From NCBI GenBank assembly GCA_023388635.1, contig JAEWFW010000016.1, forward strand, positions 124,001 through 188,000: DNA of 64,000 bases. Reading direction: 5' to 3'. The position numbers and the translations under genes were made by a program. This DNA comes from Bacillota bacterium. GTDB taxonomy: Bacteria; Bacillota; Bacilli; Desulfuribacillales; Desulfuribacillaceae. This document shows, one piece after another, positions 42,605 to 51,709 of the stretch (position 1 is the stretch's first letter; every line of letters starts with the position of its first letter). Below the pieces are notes generated by a model, which had not been told where the DNA came from, ran no database searches, and saw only the letters and a list, made by a program, of their open reading frames with translations.

Positions 42605-43813
42605 TTACAAACCTCCTGCGTTTATGCCGTTTTCAGATGCACCGTCAGATGTACCGCCTTTAGACACTCTGCCTTCAGTTATTTGCTGCAATACCGCCAA
42701 TAACCGTTGATTTTCTTCACGCTTGCGAACTGCCAGACGGAAGTCATAGGCAGACAAATTTGTGAAAGAATGGCACAAACGAATGAGTATCCCGTATTTT
42801 TTCAAGCGTTTGTACAAAAACTCGGCTGTTATTCCCGCCTGCTGACTATTTACAAGCAGAAAATTCGCCGCCCCTTCATACACACGGAAACCGCTGATTT
42901 TACGCAATTCTCTGGTAAACCACCGGCGCTCTTCGCAGACATAGGACAACGTCTCCTGTATATACCGCTCGTCAGTCATCGATGCCTCTCCCGCCAACAG
43001 CGCCGGCAAATTGACTCGCCAAGGCGGAAGTAACCGCTGCATCCGCTCAATCAACTGCTGATGGGCAACGGCATAGCCTAAACGCAACGCCGGTATGGCA
43101 AAAAACTTCGTCAATGAACCGACAATTACCATATTGGGATAACGTTCGACGAAATACCGCATACTTTGGTCGCGATGGTTAGGACAAAAATCAATAAACG
43201 CTTCATCAATCACAAGCGTCACCGATTTCTGCAAAGCCGCCTCTGCCAATTTCATCATATCTTCCCGTGTAAATAATTTACCCGTAGGGTTATTGGGATT
43301 CCCGACGAACAACACGTCCCCCGCCTGCATTTCCTGCTGAATTTCTGCTAACGGCAGTGCAAATTGGTCCTCCCTACGCAGAGCAAAATCGATGCACACC
43401 GGCGCTTCCAACCCCTGTCCATATTCAGAAAATGTCGGTGCCAGACGCAGTAACCGCGTCTGATAATACATCCTCCCCAGTAAATAAATCAATTCGGCAG
43501 CACCGTTACCCAAGATCAATTGAGCTTTTGGGACATCTAAATATTCACTTAATGCCGACACACACTGATCTCCCTGAGTTTCCGGATAATGATGCAGAAA
43601 AGGAACCGCCTCAGAAATTGCCGCAACGGCATACGGTGACGGTCCCAATGGATTGATATTGGCACTAAAATCAATAACCTCTTCGACAGCGATGCCAGAT
43701 TGCTCAGCGAGCCGCCACACATTCCCACCATGGATCTGTGGCTCTACCGGCTGTTGTATCAACTGCTTCATTGGTTGCTCAATCCGTAAATTATCAAATA
43801 GCTTGTTCTCCAA
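42605..43813 (-). CDS. cobD: Threonine-phosphate decarboxylase
   Basis: PLP enzyme (about 402 aa) making (R)-1-amino-2-propanol O-2-phosphate for the lower-loop linker. Signatures are HGGNVW, IDFSANINPLGPSP, LGNGAAELIYLLGR, NPNNPTGKLF and the PLP lysine in VGSLTKFFAIPALRLGY. The C-terminal domain is full length. The start is uncertain: TTG 43813 has GGGGGTG at good distance, while GTG 43822 and ATG 43771 are alternatives. It overlaps the end of the pduX-like gene and works with it. Confidence 0.92.
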   Translation of the reverse strand: MENKLFDNLRIEQPMKQLIQQPVEPQIHGGNVWRLAEQSGIAVEEVIDFSANINPLGPSPYAVAAISEAVPFLHHYPETQGDQCVSALSEYLDVPKAQLILGNGAAELIYLLGRMYYQTRLLRLAPTFSEYGQGLEAPVCIDFALRREDQFALPLAEIQQEMQAGDVLFVGNPNNPTGKLFTREDMMKLAEAALQKSVTLVIDEAFIDFCPNHRDQSMRYFVERYPNMVIVGSLTKFFAIPALRLGYAVAHQQLIERMQRLLPPWRVNLPALLAGEASMTDERYIQETLSYVCEERRWFTRELRKISGFRVYEGAANFLLVNSQQAGITAEFLYKRLKKYGILIRLCHSFTNLSAYDFRLAVRKREENQRLLAVLQQITEGRVSKGGTSDGASENGINAGGL

Positions 43814-44681
43814 TACGCACACCCCCGGAAATCAATTTTGTAGGATAGACATTCCATGCAGGGTACCGCTGTTTTACATATTCCCATGCCGCTTGCCCGG
43901 AAATACGCCCCGGCTCTAATAAAATTCCGATCACCGTGCCGCTATGGGCGACGTTAATTCCCAACCCGCCTAATTGTTCGCAAAGCTGCATCACTTCATG
44001 CAAATGCTTTTTGGGAAGCAACGCTTGGTTCGCATAGGCGCTGATTGTCGCCCCTTTGGCGATTTGCTCAATATCGTTACTGCGAATGCCGTCGACGACA
44101 TATTGTAACGCCATGCGCACCTGCTCTGCATGTGCCTGGCTCATCGCCTGCTGCATATGCTTTTTATGAAATTCCGTCGTATTGATAAAGCCTCCGGGAT
44201 CAATCATGATGATATCTAGCTCAGGCGCGTTACCGATTACTTCCCGTCTCTGACCATGTATATGATCAAATATTGTTAGCCCAGAAAACATCGTACTGTC
44301 ACTCGGCTCGATTTGGAGTGCGATATCCGCCGCCTCCGACACGCTAGCCTGCCTCACCCATAACAGACAAGCAGCATAATAAGCGGCAACAACATCTGCC
44401 GTGCTGCTGCCCATACCTTTCCCCGGCGTTAGCACCGACCGCCGTACAACCTTCGGCAATACACCTGCCGATTCTGAGGATTGTTGCAACCGTTTGACAT
44501 ATCCAATAGCATGGCGGACTTTTTTTAATTGATGCGAATATACCAGGGGGTAATCCGGATAAAGCGTGATCTCAGACCACATATCGATCGGGCAACTGAT
44601 GAGCAGATTTCTGCCGTCTATCGTTCCCTGAACCAATTCCCCACACGTACCCGGCATTGACGCACTGATTTTTTTAACCAT
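43794..44681 (-). CDS. pduX: L-threonine kinase (PduX-like, GHMP family)
   Basis: GHMP-superfamily kinase (295 aa) that phosphorylates L-threonine for CobD. The N-terminal ASMPGTCGELVQGTIDG is diagnostic of the PduX group, followed by the GHMP ATP motif PGKGMGSSTADVVA (about residue 90) and a C-terminal GINVAHSGTVIGILL motif 3. It overlaps cobS by eight bases. Its location directly before cobD supports the pathway assignment. Confidence 0.9.
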   Translation of the reverse strand: MVKKISASMPGTCGELVQGTIDGRNLLISCPIDMWSEITLYPDYPLVYSHQLKKVRHAIGYVKRLQQSSESAGVLPKVVRRSVLTPGKGMGSSTADVVAAYYAACLLWVRQASVSEAADIALQIEPSDSTMFSGLTIFDHIHGQRREVIGNAPELDIIMIDPGGFINTTEFHKKHMQQAMSQAHAEQVRMALQYVVDGIRSNDIEQIAKGATISAYANQALLPKKHLHEVMQLCEQLGGLGINVAHSGTVIGILLEPGRISGQAAWEYVKQRYPAWNVYPTKLISGGVRIGEQAI

Positions 44682-45480
44682 TGCCGATCCCCCAGAAAAC
44701 CAATGCCGTCATCAGCGTGATTGTTTCCGCTACTTCACATACGGCTCCGTAACTGTCCCCCGTATGTCCATGCAGTATTCCGGCAATCCAATGCGCGAAA
44801 GCACCCGACAAAACACCGGCTACGACGAATACACCTGCCCCAGTTATGACACTTTGCCAGCTTGACATGGCAAACAGAAATATCAAAGCCGTCATAAATG
44901 TGATGACCGCGACGAGCGATTTTTGCCCAACATTCAGAGTCCCAAAACGGTTCCCCAAGCCACCTCCAGTGCGTGCATAAGGAAATTGCAACATCGCGTA
45001 CAACATCACTGTGCGACCGACGATCGGGGCAATTGTCACAGCCCACATGGCAATGTGCACCGGCAACGATGCAAGGAAGCAGATTTTCAAAATGACCAAC
45101 GAAACAAATGCCATGACGCCCATGGCTCCGACGCGACTGTCCCGCATAATTTCCAACTTCTTCGTGCGCTCTTTGCCGCTAAACACGCCATCAGCCGTAT
45201 CCATCACCCCATCGCCGTGCAGCCCGCCCGTGATTATCAACCACAGAACGACTACCAGTGCCGATCCGCCAAACCCCATATGCAATTGATCTGTCAGAAA
45301 GTACACACCTGCAAGAATCAAGCCAAGCACCCCTCCGACTAACGGAAACGCGCGCAGTGAATTTGCCATCTCCCGTTCGCTGGCTATCTCGCCTCGATAA
45401 AGCGGTATAATCGTCAAAAAACTGATCGCCAATTGTATTGTCGCAAAAAAGCTACTTACTGTTTTGGCTAATTTGTCCAC
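44674..45480 (-). CDS. cobS: Adenosylcobinamide-GDP ribazoletransferase (cobalamin synthase)
   Basis: Integral membrane enzyme (about 268 aa) joining adenosylcobinamide-GDP with alpha-ribazole (phosphate). The active-site region HGDGVMDTADGVFSG and RDSRVGAMGVMAF is diagnostic, within about six or seven hydrophobic segments. The favoured start is GTG 45480 with GGAGG upstream; a TTG-type start at 45498 sits on that box. It is part of the cob operon. Confidence 0.92.
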   Translation of the reverse strand: MDKLAKTVSSFFATIQLAISFLTIIPLYRGEIASEREMANSLRAFPLVGGVLGLILAGVYFLTDQLHMGFGGSALVVVLWLIITGGLHGDGVMDTADGVFSGKERTKKLEIMRDSRVGAMGVMAFVSLVILKICFLASLPVHIAMWAVTIAPIVGRTVMLYAMLQFPYARTGGGLGNRFGTLNVGQKSLVAVITFMTALIFLFAMSSWQSVITGAGVFVVAGVLSGAFAHWIAGILHGHTGDSYGAVCEVAETITLMTALVFWGIGNG

Positions 45481-45578
45481 GTGTGCCACCTCCCTCAATC
45501 GCTGTACTTTCCAATTGCTGTACTTTCACACTTACAATGGGTAAGCTTATACGCTACTTTTTCCTACTCGCTTTGTAA

Positions 45579-46142
45579 CTAATATTCGATTCCCCTGCGT
45601 GATTCAATACCCTTTTCATAGGGATGCTTGATTTGACGCACTTCCGACACAAGATCAGCCAACGCTATAAATTCCTCCGGCGCATTTCTGCCGGTCAGGA
45701 CAATTTCTATGCTGTCCGGTATATTTTTTAGCCAAGCCTCTACTTCTTTGACAGACAGCAGTTCATATTTACATGCACTCATAATTTCGTCGAGAATCAG
45801 TAATTGATATCGCTCATCTCTGACACATTCCTCCGCCAATTTCCAAGCCATACGGATTTTCTCCTTGTCAAGCTCCGTCACCGATTTCAAACCGATCCAG
45901 CATCCACCGCATTTCTGACATCTCATAAAACCCGACTTGATGACTGCCGCATGGGGGCATGTTCTCCCGAATTGGAAAATATCGATGCCCAATTTCACTG
46001 CCGACACGAGTTCCCCGCTGTAAGTGCTGCCTTTCATAAACTGAATGATTCCGACACTCATCCCATGCCCACAGGCACGCATAGCCAGCCCAAGTGCCGC
46101 CGTCGTCTTACCTTTTCCGTTTCCTGTATAAATTTGCAGCAT
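45579..46142 (-). CDS. cobO: Corrinoid adenosyltransferase (CobA/CobO/BtuR)
   Basis: ATP:corrinoid adenosyltransferase (187 aa) forming the Co-C bond of adenosylcobinamide/adenosylcobyrate. The P-loop GNGKGKTTAALGLAMRACG, GIIQFMKGS and LILDEIMSACKYELL are typical. A CxxC pair (MRCQKCGGCW, residues about 74-83) interrupts the usual sequence and may bind metal. It is encoded between cbiB and cobS. Confidence 0.92.
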   Translation of the reverse strand: MLQIYTGNGKGKTTAALGLAMRACGHGMSVGIIQFMKGSTYSGELVSAVKLGIDIFQFGRTCPHAAVIKSGFMRCQKCGGCWIGLKSVTELDKEKIRMAWKLAEECVRDERYQLLILDEIMSACKYELLSVKEVEAWLKNIPDSIEIVLTGRNAPEEFIALADLVSEVRQIKHPYEKGIESRRGIEY

Positions 46143-46270
46143 GCCAAAACCCCCAATTCCATATTTGCAGCGAAATACCGCGTAAGTAGCTTCTTAGATG
46201 AATATCAACCATCATCAATACACACAAATCATCAGATATAGATCAATATATATGGATCAATTGATATCGA

Positions 46271-47224
46271 TCAGCATATATAAACTATCACACACAGACC
46301 AATTAGTAGAAATAAACTTGCAACACTTCCCATAATCAACAGGCTGTGATAAATATGACGCAACTCCAGCGAATGGATGGCTGACCCCATTTTCGCCCGA
46401 TGAGAAGGTATGCCGCCGTAATAATTTGTACCCCCCAATTGTATATTCAGGGCACCCGCCACAGCCGCCTCGGAAATACCGCTATTGGGGCTAGGATGTT
46501 TACGGGCATCTTCAACGAGCGCGCGCCATACACCGGAAATGCCCCCGGTACAAAAAGGCGCAACCAACAGATACAACAACCCCGTAATCCGTGCCGGAAT
46601 AAAGTTCACCAGATCATCAATCCGTGCCGCACCCCAACCGAAATGCCGATATCGTTCATTACGGTATCCGATCATCGAATCGAGTGTGTTGACGGCTTTG
46701 TATGCCATCGCCAGTGCCGGTCCGCCGATCATCCCATAGAAAAGCGGCGCTGTAATACCATCGACAGTGTTCTCGGAAACCGTCTCTACCGTCGCACGAA
46801 TTATTTCCTGCTGATCGAGATCCTGCGTATCCCTGCCGACAATCATCGCCAGTGCACGTCTGGCACTTGGCAAATCTCCCGCACGCAACGGTCGGACAAC
46901 CGCCATTGCGTGTTGATACAAACTGCGCAACGCCAAAGTTTGACTCATGACAAAAACACTTACGGCAAAACCTAGATACCGATTAATTGTGAATGCCAAC
47001 CATATAATGATCGCAAAAACGACATAGGTCGCCAGCACGATCGCAAGTGACATCGCCAGTCCGATGATCTGCCGCTGTCTATCGGTCTGCAAGCGTCCGT
47101 ACAATATATTTTCTAATAATGAAATCGCCTTACCGATCAACACAACCGGATGCGGCATCGATCGCGGATCGCCGATTAACATATCTAATATAAATCCTCC
47201 GAAAATAACGGCTGCCATATCCAT
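46271..47224 (-). CDS. cbiB: Adenosylcobinamide-phosphate synthase
   Basis: Integral membrane enzyme (317 aa) attaching aminopropanol phosphate to adenosylcobyric acid. The family signatures GGFILDMLIGDPRSMPHPVVLIG at the N-terminus, IVGRDTQDLDQQEIIRATVETVSENTVDG and the C-terminal LGGTNYYGG are present. About 100 bases of AT-rich sequence with repeated ATATA/GATCA words separate it from cobO. Confidence 0.93.
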   Translation of the reverse strand: MDMAAVIFGGFILDMLIGDPRSMPHPVVLIGKAISLLENILYGRLQTDRQRQIIGLAMSLAIVLATYVVFAIIIWLAFTINRYLGFAVSVFVMSQTLALRSLYQHAMAVVRPLRAGDLPSARRALAMIVGRDTQDLDQQEIIRATVETVSENTVDGITAPLFYGMIGGPALAMAYKAVNTLDSMIGYRNERYRHFGWGAARIDDLVNFIPARITGLLYLLVAPFCTGGISGVWRALVEDARKHPSPNSGISEAAVAGALNIQLGGTNYYGGIPSHRAKMGSAIHSLELRHIYHSLLIMGSVASLFLLIGLCVIVYIC

Positions 47225-47264
47225 ATTGATTTATCTCCATATCGATTTATCGAGCTTCCAGTCT

Positions 47265-48827
47265 TTATCGAACTTTGAGTCCCATGATTTGATACACCTT
47301 TTCCATATCTAGCGAGCTGCGCACGATATCTGCCAAATGATCGAACCTGCTATTTTTTTCTACGATACCCAATTGTGACATCTCTAACTCCGGTAACAAT
47401 TTTTCTCTGCGTATGTCGTTGATAAAGGCTTGCAGCACTTGCGGATTATCAAAAAAACCGTGTACATGGGTGCCAAAAACACGACCTGCATACCCACACA
47501 ACCCATCATCGACTGACACACTCTTTCCAGAACGCTTCTCAATCGTCAGCAAGGAATGGCCTTGCGCGGAGTCAAGTTTGTCATTTCGGGTGCATTCCCC
47601 TGTGTGAATCTCATAGCCGCGGATGACTTCGCCCTGTAGCTGCTGCCAGAATCCGTAATGACCGGATAAGCGCGCTTCCACTTGATACGTGTGCTTTTTA
47701 GGATGAAATTCCGTCGTAAACGGAAACAGTCCGAGACCCGGTTGCCTTTTGCCTGAATCCGATTCACAGTCACAGGGATCATGCAACTCTTCACCGAGCA
47801 TCTGATACCCGCCGCAAATACCGACGAGTCGTTTGCCCCGCCGTACATGGGCTTGAATCTCCTCACCATACCCTTGCTCCCATAAGTACGCCATATCAAG
47901 TACCGTGTTTTTCGTCCCCGGAAGTATGATCAGATCAACATCGCCAATTGGCTGACCGGCTTTGACGAATTGTACCACCACATCCGGCAACCCAAAAAAC
48001 GGCATAAAATCGGTGAAGTTAGAAATCCGCGGCAACTGTATCACAGCAACCATAATTGCCGCATGTTTATCACCGACCCGTCCTTCACGATTAATTTCGC
48101 TCAGCCACACAGAGTCTTCTTCTTCAATTCCGTGATCGTGAATATACGGGATGACACCCAATACGTCGATGCCTGTCCGCTGTTCAAGAAATTGTAGACC
48201 CGGCTGGAGCAAATCGAGATCGCCGCGGAATTTGTTGATGATAAAGCCCTTGACCCGCTCGCGCTCGTGCTGCTCCAACAATTCCAGTGTACCAATAATC
48301 GCTGCGAACACGCCGCCGCGATCAATATCCGCCACCAATATTACCGGAGAATCCGCCATCTCCGCCGTTTTCATATTGACGATGTCGCGATCTTTCAAAT
48401 TAACTTCTGCCGGACTGCCCGCTCCTTCAATCACGAGAACATCAAATTCGGATTTTAATTTTTGAATGCAATCTTCCACCACATTGTGGATCTGCGGCAG
48501 AAATTGACTGCGGTAGTCTTTCGCCGACATATCGGAATACGGTCTGCCCAAAACGACGATCTGTGCATGCATGTCCTGTTTCGGTTTAATCAAAATCGGG
48601 TTCATCTCAACCGTTGCTTGAATCCCTGCCGCTTCTGCCTGTACAGCTTGCGCTCTGCCAATTTCACCTCCGTCCGGTGTCACCGCAGAATTCAGCGCCA
48701 TATTCTGGGCTTTAAATGGCGCCGTACGATAACCATCCTGGAGGAAAATACGGCACAACGCTGCTGTGAGAATACTCTTTCCGACATTGGAAGCCGTTCC
48801 TTGCAGCATAATTGGCTTTGCATCCAT
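47265..48827 (-). CDS. cbiP: Cobyric acid synthase
   Basis: Glutamine-dependent amidotransferase (520 aa) amidating four side chains of adenosylcobyrinic acid a,c-diamide. The N-terminal P-loop-like domain opens MLQGTASNVGKSILTAALCR. The C-terminal class I-like glutaminase has VGICGGYQMLG with the catalytic Cys and FGTHVHGFF with the His. AAGGGATGG precedes ATG 48827. It is full length. Confidence 0.95.
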   Translation of the reverse strand: MDAKPIMLQGTASNVGKSILTAALCRIFLQDGYRTAPFKAQNMALNSAVTPDGGEIGRAQAVQAEAAGIQATVEMNPILIKPKQDMHAQIVVLGRPYSDMSAKDYRSQFLPQIHNVVEDCIQKLKSEFDVLVIEGAGSPAEVNLKDRDIVNMKTAEMADSPVILVADIDRGGVFAAIIGTLELLEQHERERVKGFIINKFRGDLDLLQPGLQFLEQRTGIDVLGVIPYIHDHGIEEEDSVWLSEINREGRVGDKHAAIMVAVIQLPRISNFTDFMPFFGLPDVVVQFVKAGQPIGDVDLIILPGTKNTVLDMAYLWEQGYGEEIQAHVRRGKRLVGICGGYQMLGEELHDPCDCESDSGKRQPGLGLFPFTTEFHPKKHTYQVEARLSGHYGFWQQLQGEVIRGYEIHTGECTRNDKLDSAQGHSLLTIEKRSGKSVSVDDGLCGYAGRVFGTHVHGFFDNPQVLQAFINDIRREKLLPELEMSQLGIVEKNSRFDHLADIVRSSLDMEKVYQIMGLKVR

Positions 48828-48841
48828 CGATATCCCATCCC

Positions 48842-49435
48842 TTATCCTTTGATTTTCACAGGTAAACCGCAGACGACAAAATACACTTCCGTCGCCCGAG
48901 CCGCCAGCATTTGATTGACCATGCCGTTAAGATCGCGGAATATCCTGCCCTCCCGATGTTCAGGAACGACATCCATCCCCACTTCATCCGCTACTGCTAC
49001 GACGACACCGGATATCGTCTCACAAGCGGCAAGTAGCTGTTCCGCATATCCTCGGCATACATCCTCGGTATGTACTTCTTTCATATACATGAGATTCGCA
49101 ATCCATGTGCCAATGCCGTCAATTAAATATACTGATTCACCTTCTCGAACAGCTGCCGTGTTCTCCAACACCTGCGGCAATTCGCATGGTTCCTCGATTG
49201 TCGTCCATTCCTGCGGGCGCCGTTGCCGATGTTTGGCAATCCGCTCGGCAAACTCTGTATCGACAAGCTCCTCACCGGCAAACTCTCCGTCGACAGGCTT
49301 TGTCTTTTGGAATGTATGGTAGCCTGTCGCTACATAGAATACATTGCTTTCAGCGCCGTACTCTTTTACCCATTGCTCCGCATATGCACTTTTGCCACTT
49401 CTGCTCCCGCCTGCAACAACGATCAACCGCCCCAT
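48842..49435 (-). CDS. cobU: Adenosylcobinamide kinase / guanylyltransferase, with internal duplication
   Basis: Bifunctional enzyme (197 aa) making adenosylcobinamide-GDP. The P-loop is VVAGGSRSGKSAYAEQWV, and the C-terminal VVAVADEVGMDVVPEHREGRIFRDLNG region is typical. Where most CobU proteins go straight from the second strand (YVATG) to the ARIxxHRxRRP helix, this one has an added stretch. It contains two 10-residue copies, VDGEFAGEEL and VDTEFAERIA, in tandem (nt 49235-49294). The copy next to the conserved KHRQRRP appears to be the ancestral one. ATG 49435 follows AAAGGAG. Confidence 0.92.
   Translation of the reverse strand: MGRLIVVAGGSRSGKSAYAEQWVKEYGAESNVFYVATGYHTFQKTKPVDGEFAGEELVDTEFAERIAKHRQRRPQEWTTIEEPCELPQVLENTAAVREGESVYLIDGIGTWIANLMYMKEVHTEDVCRGYAEQLLAACETISGVVVAVADEVGMDVVPEHREGRIFRDLNGMVNQMLAARATEVYFVVCGLPVKIKG
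49235..49294 (-). repeat. 30-bp tandem duplication inside cobU
   Basis: 49235-49264 and 49265-49294 are imperfect copies sharing CGGCAAACTCT and TCGAC. They encode VDTEFAERIA and VDGEFAGEEL in frame. Confidence 0.75.
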
Positions 49436-49450
49436 AGCACACAAACTCCT

Positions 49451-50107
49451 TTACATGTCTCCCTGAAAATATAACATCGCATTTACGGCGCTGACGGCAA
49501 TCGGACTGCCACCCCGCGTACCGCGAATGATAATCGAAGGAATTTCCTGCATAGCAAGTAACAACTCCTTTGATTCCGCTGCTCCGACAAATCCCACAGG
49601 TGTCCCGACAATCATTGCCGGCTTGGCGATCCCTTGCTCATACAGATCGAGTACTTCAAACAGCGCCGTAGGGGCATTGCCGATTGCCACAACGGCATTG
49701 TCCAACTGCTTGCCAAGCAAACGCATCGATGCCGCCGACCGAGTGATTCCCCATTCCTTCGCCGCTTGTTCCGTATCGGAATCGGCAATCTTGCAGATGA
49801 CATCACCGCCGAATTCTTGCACTTTGCGCATATTGATACCGGCTTTCAACATATTGACATCTGTAATAATATCACAACCGGATCGCAATCTTTGTATACC
49901 GCTCCGCGTCGCCTCAGGATGGATGCGAATCGTATGGATAATCTCGGGATCACCTGTCGTATGGATGATGCGCTTAACGACATCTTTTTCCGCCGCTGTA
50001 AACACAACTCCCTGCATATGCATTTCGATTATTTCCATGCTCTTGCGCTCAATCTCCTTCGGATCCCACAGTATTTCCCCCGTAATTTTCCGCCAACGAT
50101 CATTCAT
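49451..50107 (-). CDS. cbiC: Precorrin-8X / cobalt-precorrin-8 methylmutase
   Basis: Moves the C11 methyl to C12 giving cobyrinic acid (218 aa). The catalytic His region is VKRIIHTTGDPEIIHTIRI, followed by IRRLRSGCDIITDVNML-type sequence and the C-terminal GTPVGFVGAAESKELL and RGTRGGSPIAVSAVNAML. It is complete. It overlaps cbiJ by eight bases. Confidence 0.94.
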   Translation of the reverse strand: MNDRWRKITGEILWDPKEIERKSMEIIEMHMQGVVFTAAEKDVVKRIIHTTGDPEIIHTIRIHPEATRSGIQRLRSGCDIITDVNMLKAGINMRKVQEFGGDVICKIADSDTEQAAKEWGITRSAASMRLLGKQLDNAVVAIGNAPTALFEVLDLYEQGIAKPAMIVGTPVGFVGAAESKELLLAMQEIPSIIIRGTRGGSPIAVSAVNAMLYFQGDM

Positions 50108-50894
50108 TATTTATACCTCCGTTTTCCGAAGCTGCGCTTTTATATTTTATATATTGTAGCATTTCGTCTGTCGACGATACGACTGCCGGATAGGAAATTG
50201 ACGGTCTGCCGATAACGACGACGGGAATTCCTAATTCTAAAGCCGCATCGATTTTCTCGTCTGTCCCACCGGTACCGCCACTCTCTTTCGTCAACAATAG
50301 CTCCGTGCGATACTGTATGAACATTTGCTTGTTCATATTTTTCGTGAAAGGTCCTTTCATTGCGATGATCTGCTCCGGGCGCAGATGCAAGCGCTCGCAC
50401 TCCACCAGTACTTCGGAACTGGGCAGCACCCTGACCGTTAGTTCTGCCCCTGCCTGCTTTACCATAGGCAGTAATACCGGCAGACTTTTACTGCCCAATG
50501 CGCTGAACACGCGCTGTCCGGGCGCCAGCAAACTGGCAATTTCCTCAAGCTCCCGCACTACATGGATGAGATCATGTACCGCCAATTCCAACGACGACCG
50601 TTCGAAGCGTAAATACGGTATCGCCTTTTCCTCTGTCACTGCCATCGCTAATTTACTGATATTTTCCGCATAGGGATGTGTGGCATCGACAACGAGCGAT
50701 ATTTTTTTCTCTATTAAAATGTCACCTAACGTATCGGCATTCCAACGCGTCTGTATGACCTGATCCACACCTATGTCTTCTAGTAGAGCAGAGCCGTACG
50801 CGCTGACAACAGATGCCGCCACTGAGAAGCCGTTTTGCCGCAAGACCGTGACCGCATTTCTGCCCTCTGTCGTTCCTGCCAGTACGAGTATCAT
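50100..50894 (-). CDS. cbiJ: Precorrin-6A / cobalt-precorrin-6A reductase
   Basis: NAD(P)H-dependent reductase (264 aa) with the opening LVLAGTTEGRNAVTVLRQ, the signature DATHPYAENISKLA and C-terminal KESGGTGGTDEKIDAALELGIPVVVIGRPS. Its start overlaps the cbiH stop by four bases. The role is reduction of the macrocycle double bond before CbiE/CbiT. Confidence 0.93.
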   Translation of the reverse strand: MILVLAGTTEGRNAVTVLRQNGFSVAASVVSAYGSALLEDIGVDQVIQTRWNADTLGDILIEKKISLVVDATHPYAENISKLAMAVTEEKAIPYLRFERSSLELAVHDLIHVVRELEEIASLLAPGQRVFSALGSKSLPVLLPMVKQAGAELTVRVLPSSEVLVECERLHLRPEQIIAMKGPFTKNMNKQMFIQYRTELLLTKESGGTGGTDEKIDAALELGIPVVVIGRPSISYPAVVSSTDEMLQYIKYKSAASENGGINNE

Positions 50895-51709
50895 AAACGG
50901 TACCCCCGCGGTGTAACGATTTTCCCGTTTAGTATTTTCGTCTCGGAGTTACCGATAATCACCGTCGTCAACATATCGATTGGGCAGTCAAGACAATCTT
51001 CCAATGTCGTAACGACGACGGATTCTTCCCCGCGCTTGGCATTGCGGACAATGCCAACAGGCGTTTGCGCACCTCGATGTTTTAATAAAATCTCGCGTGC
51101 TGCGGCAAAATGCTCTGCTCTCCCTTTGCTCTTAGGATTATATATGGCAACGACGAAGTCTGCCATACCCGCTGCTTCTAATCGTCGGCAGATCGTGTCC
51201 CATGGTGTCAATAGATCACTCAAACTGATGACGGCAAAGTCGTGCATCAACGGTGCCCCCAAAGCTGCAGCCGCCACCGTAACAGCCGTAATGCCCGGCA
51301 CGATGTCTATCTGCAGTTGCAATGACTGCTCCTCCGCTAACTGCAAAAGAATTCCTGCCATTCCGTACACCCCCGGATCGCCGCTGCTGACGACAGCTAC
51401 GTGTTTTCCGGCAATCGCTTGCTCTAAAGCCACCTGCGCTCTTGCCACTTCTTGGCGCATTCCCGAGGACAATACTTGTTTATCGGAAATCATATCTTCT
51501 ATTAAATCGACATACGTTTTGTAGCCGACAATCACCTCTGCCTGTGTAATCGCTTCAATTGCCGCAGGCGCTATGAATTCTTTATCTCCCGGTCCCAATC
51601 CCACCACGGAGATCTTTCCATAGCAATGCTGATTGTCACACCCTTGTATATTTGTTTCGGGACGACTGTGATTCCCCGATTGGAAGCTATCTTCGCCGCA
51701 GGTTCGCAT
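50891..51709 (-). CDS. cbiH: Cobalt-precorrin-3 / precorrin-3B C17-methyltransferase
   Basis: SAM-dependent methyltransferase that also contracts the ring. The conserved domain begins GKISVVGLGPGDKEF (coding from about 51616) and includes VVSSGDPGVYGMAG and VPGITAVTVAAAALGAP. The start is unclear. ATG 51709 has AGGAG ten bases upstream but overlaps cbiG by 139 bases; GTG 51604 limits the overlap but cuts into the first beta strand. The family's usual length (about 240 aa) argues for a start near 51616, where no standard codon exists. Identity is firm; the start is not. Confidence 0.88.
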   Translation of the reverse strand: MRTCGEDSFQSGNHSRPETNIQGCDNQHCYGKISVVGLGPGDKEFIAPAAIEAITQAEVIVGYKTYVDLIEDMISDKQVLSSGMRQEVARAQVALEQAIAGKHVAVVSSGDPGVYGMAGILLQLAEEQSLQLQIDIVPGITAVTVAAAALGAPLMHDFAVISLSDLLTPWDTICRRLEAAGMADFVVAIYNPKSKGRAEHFAAAREILLKHRGAQTPVGIVRNAKRGEESVVVTTLEDCLDCPIDMLTTVIIGNSETKILNGKIVTPRGYRL

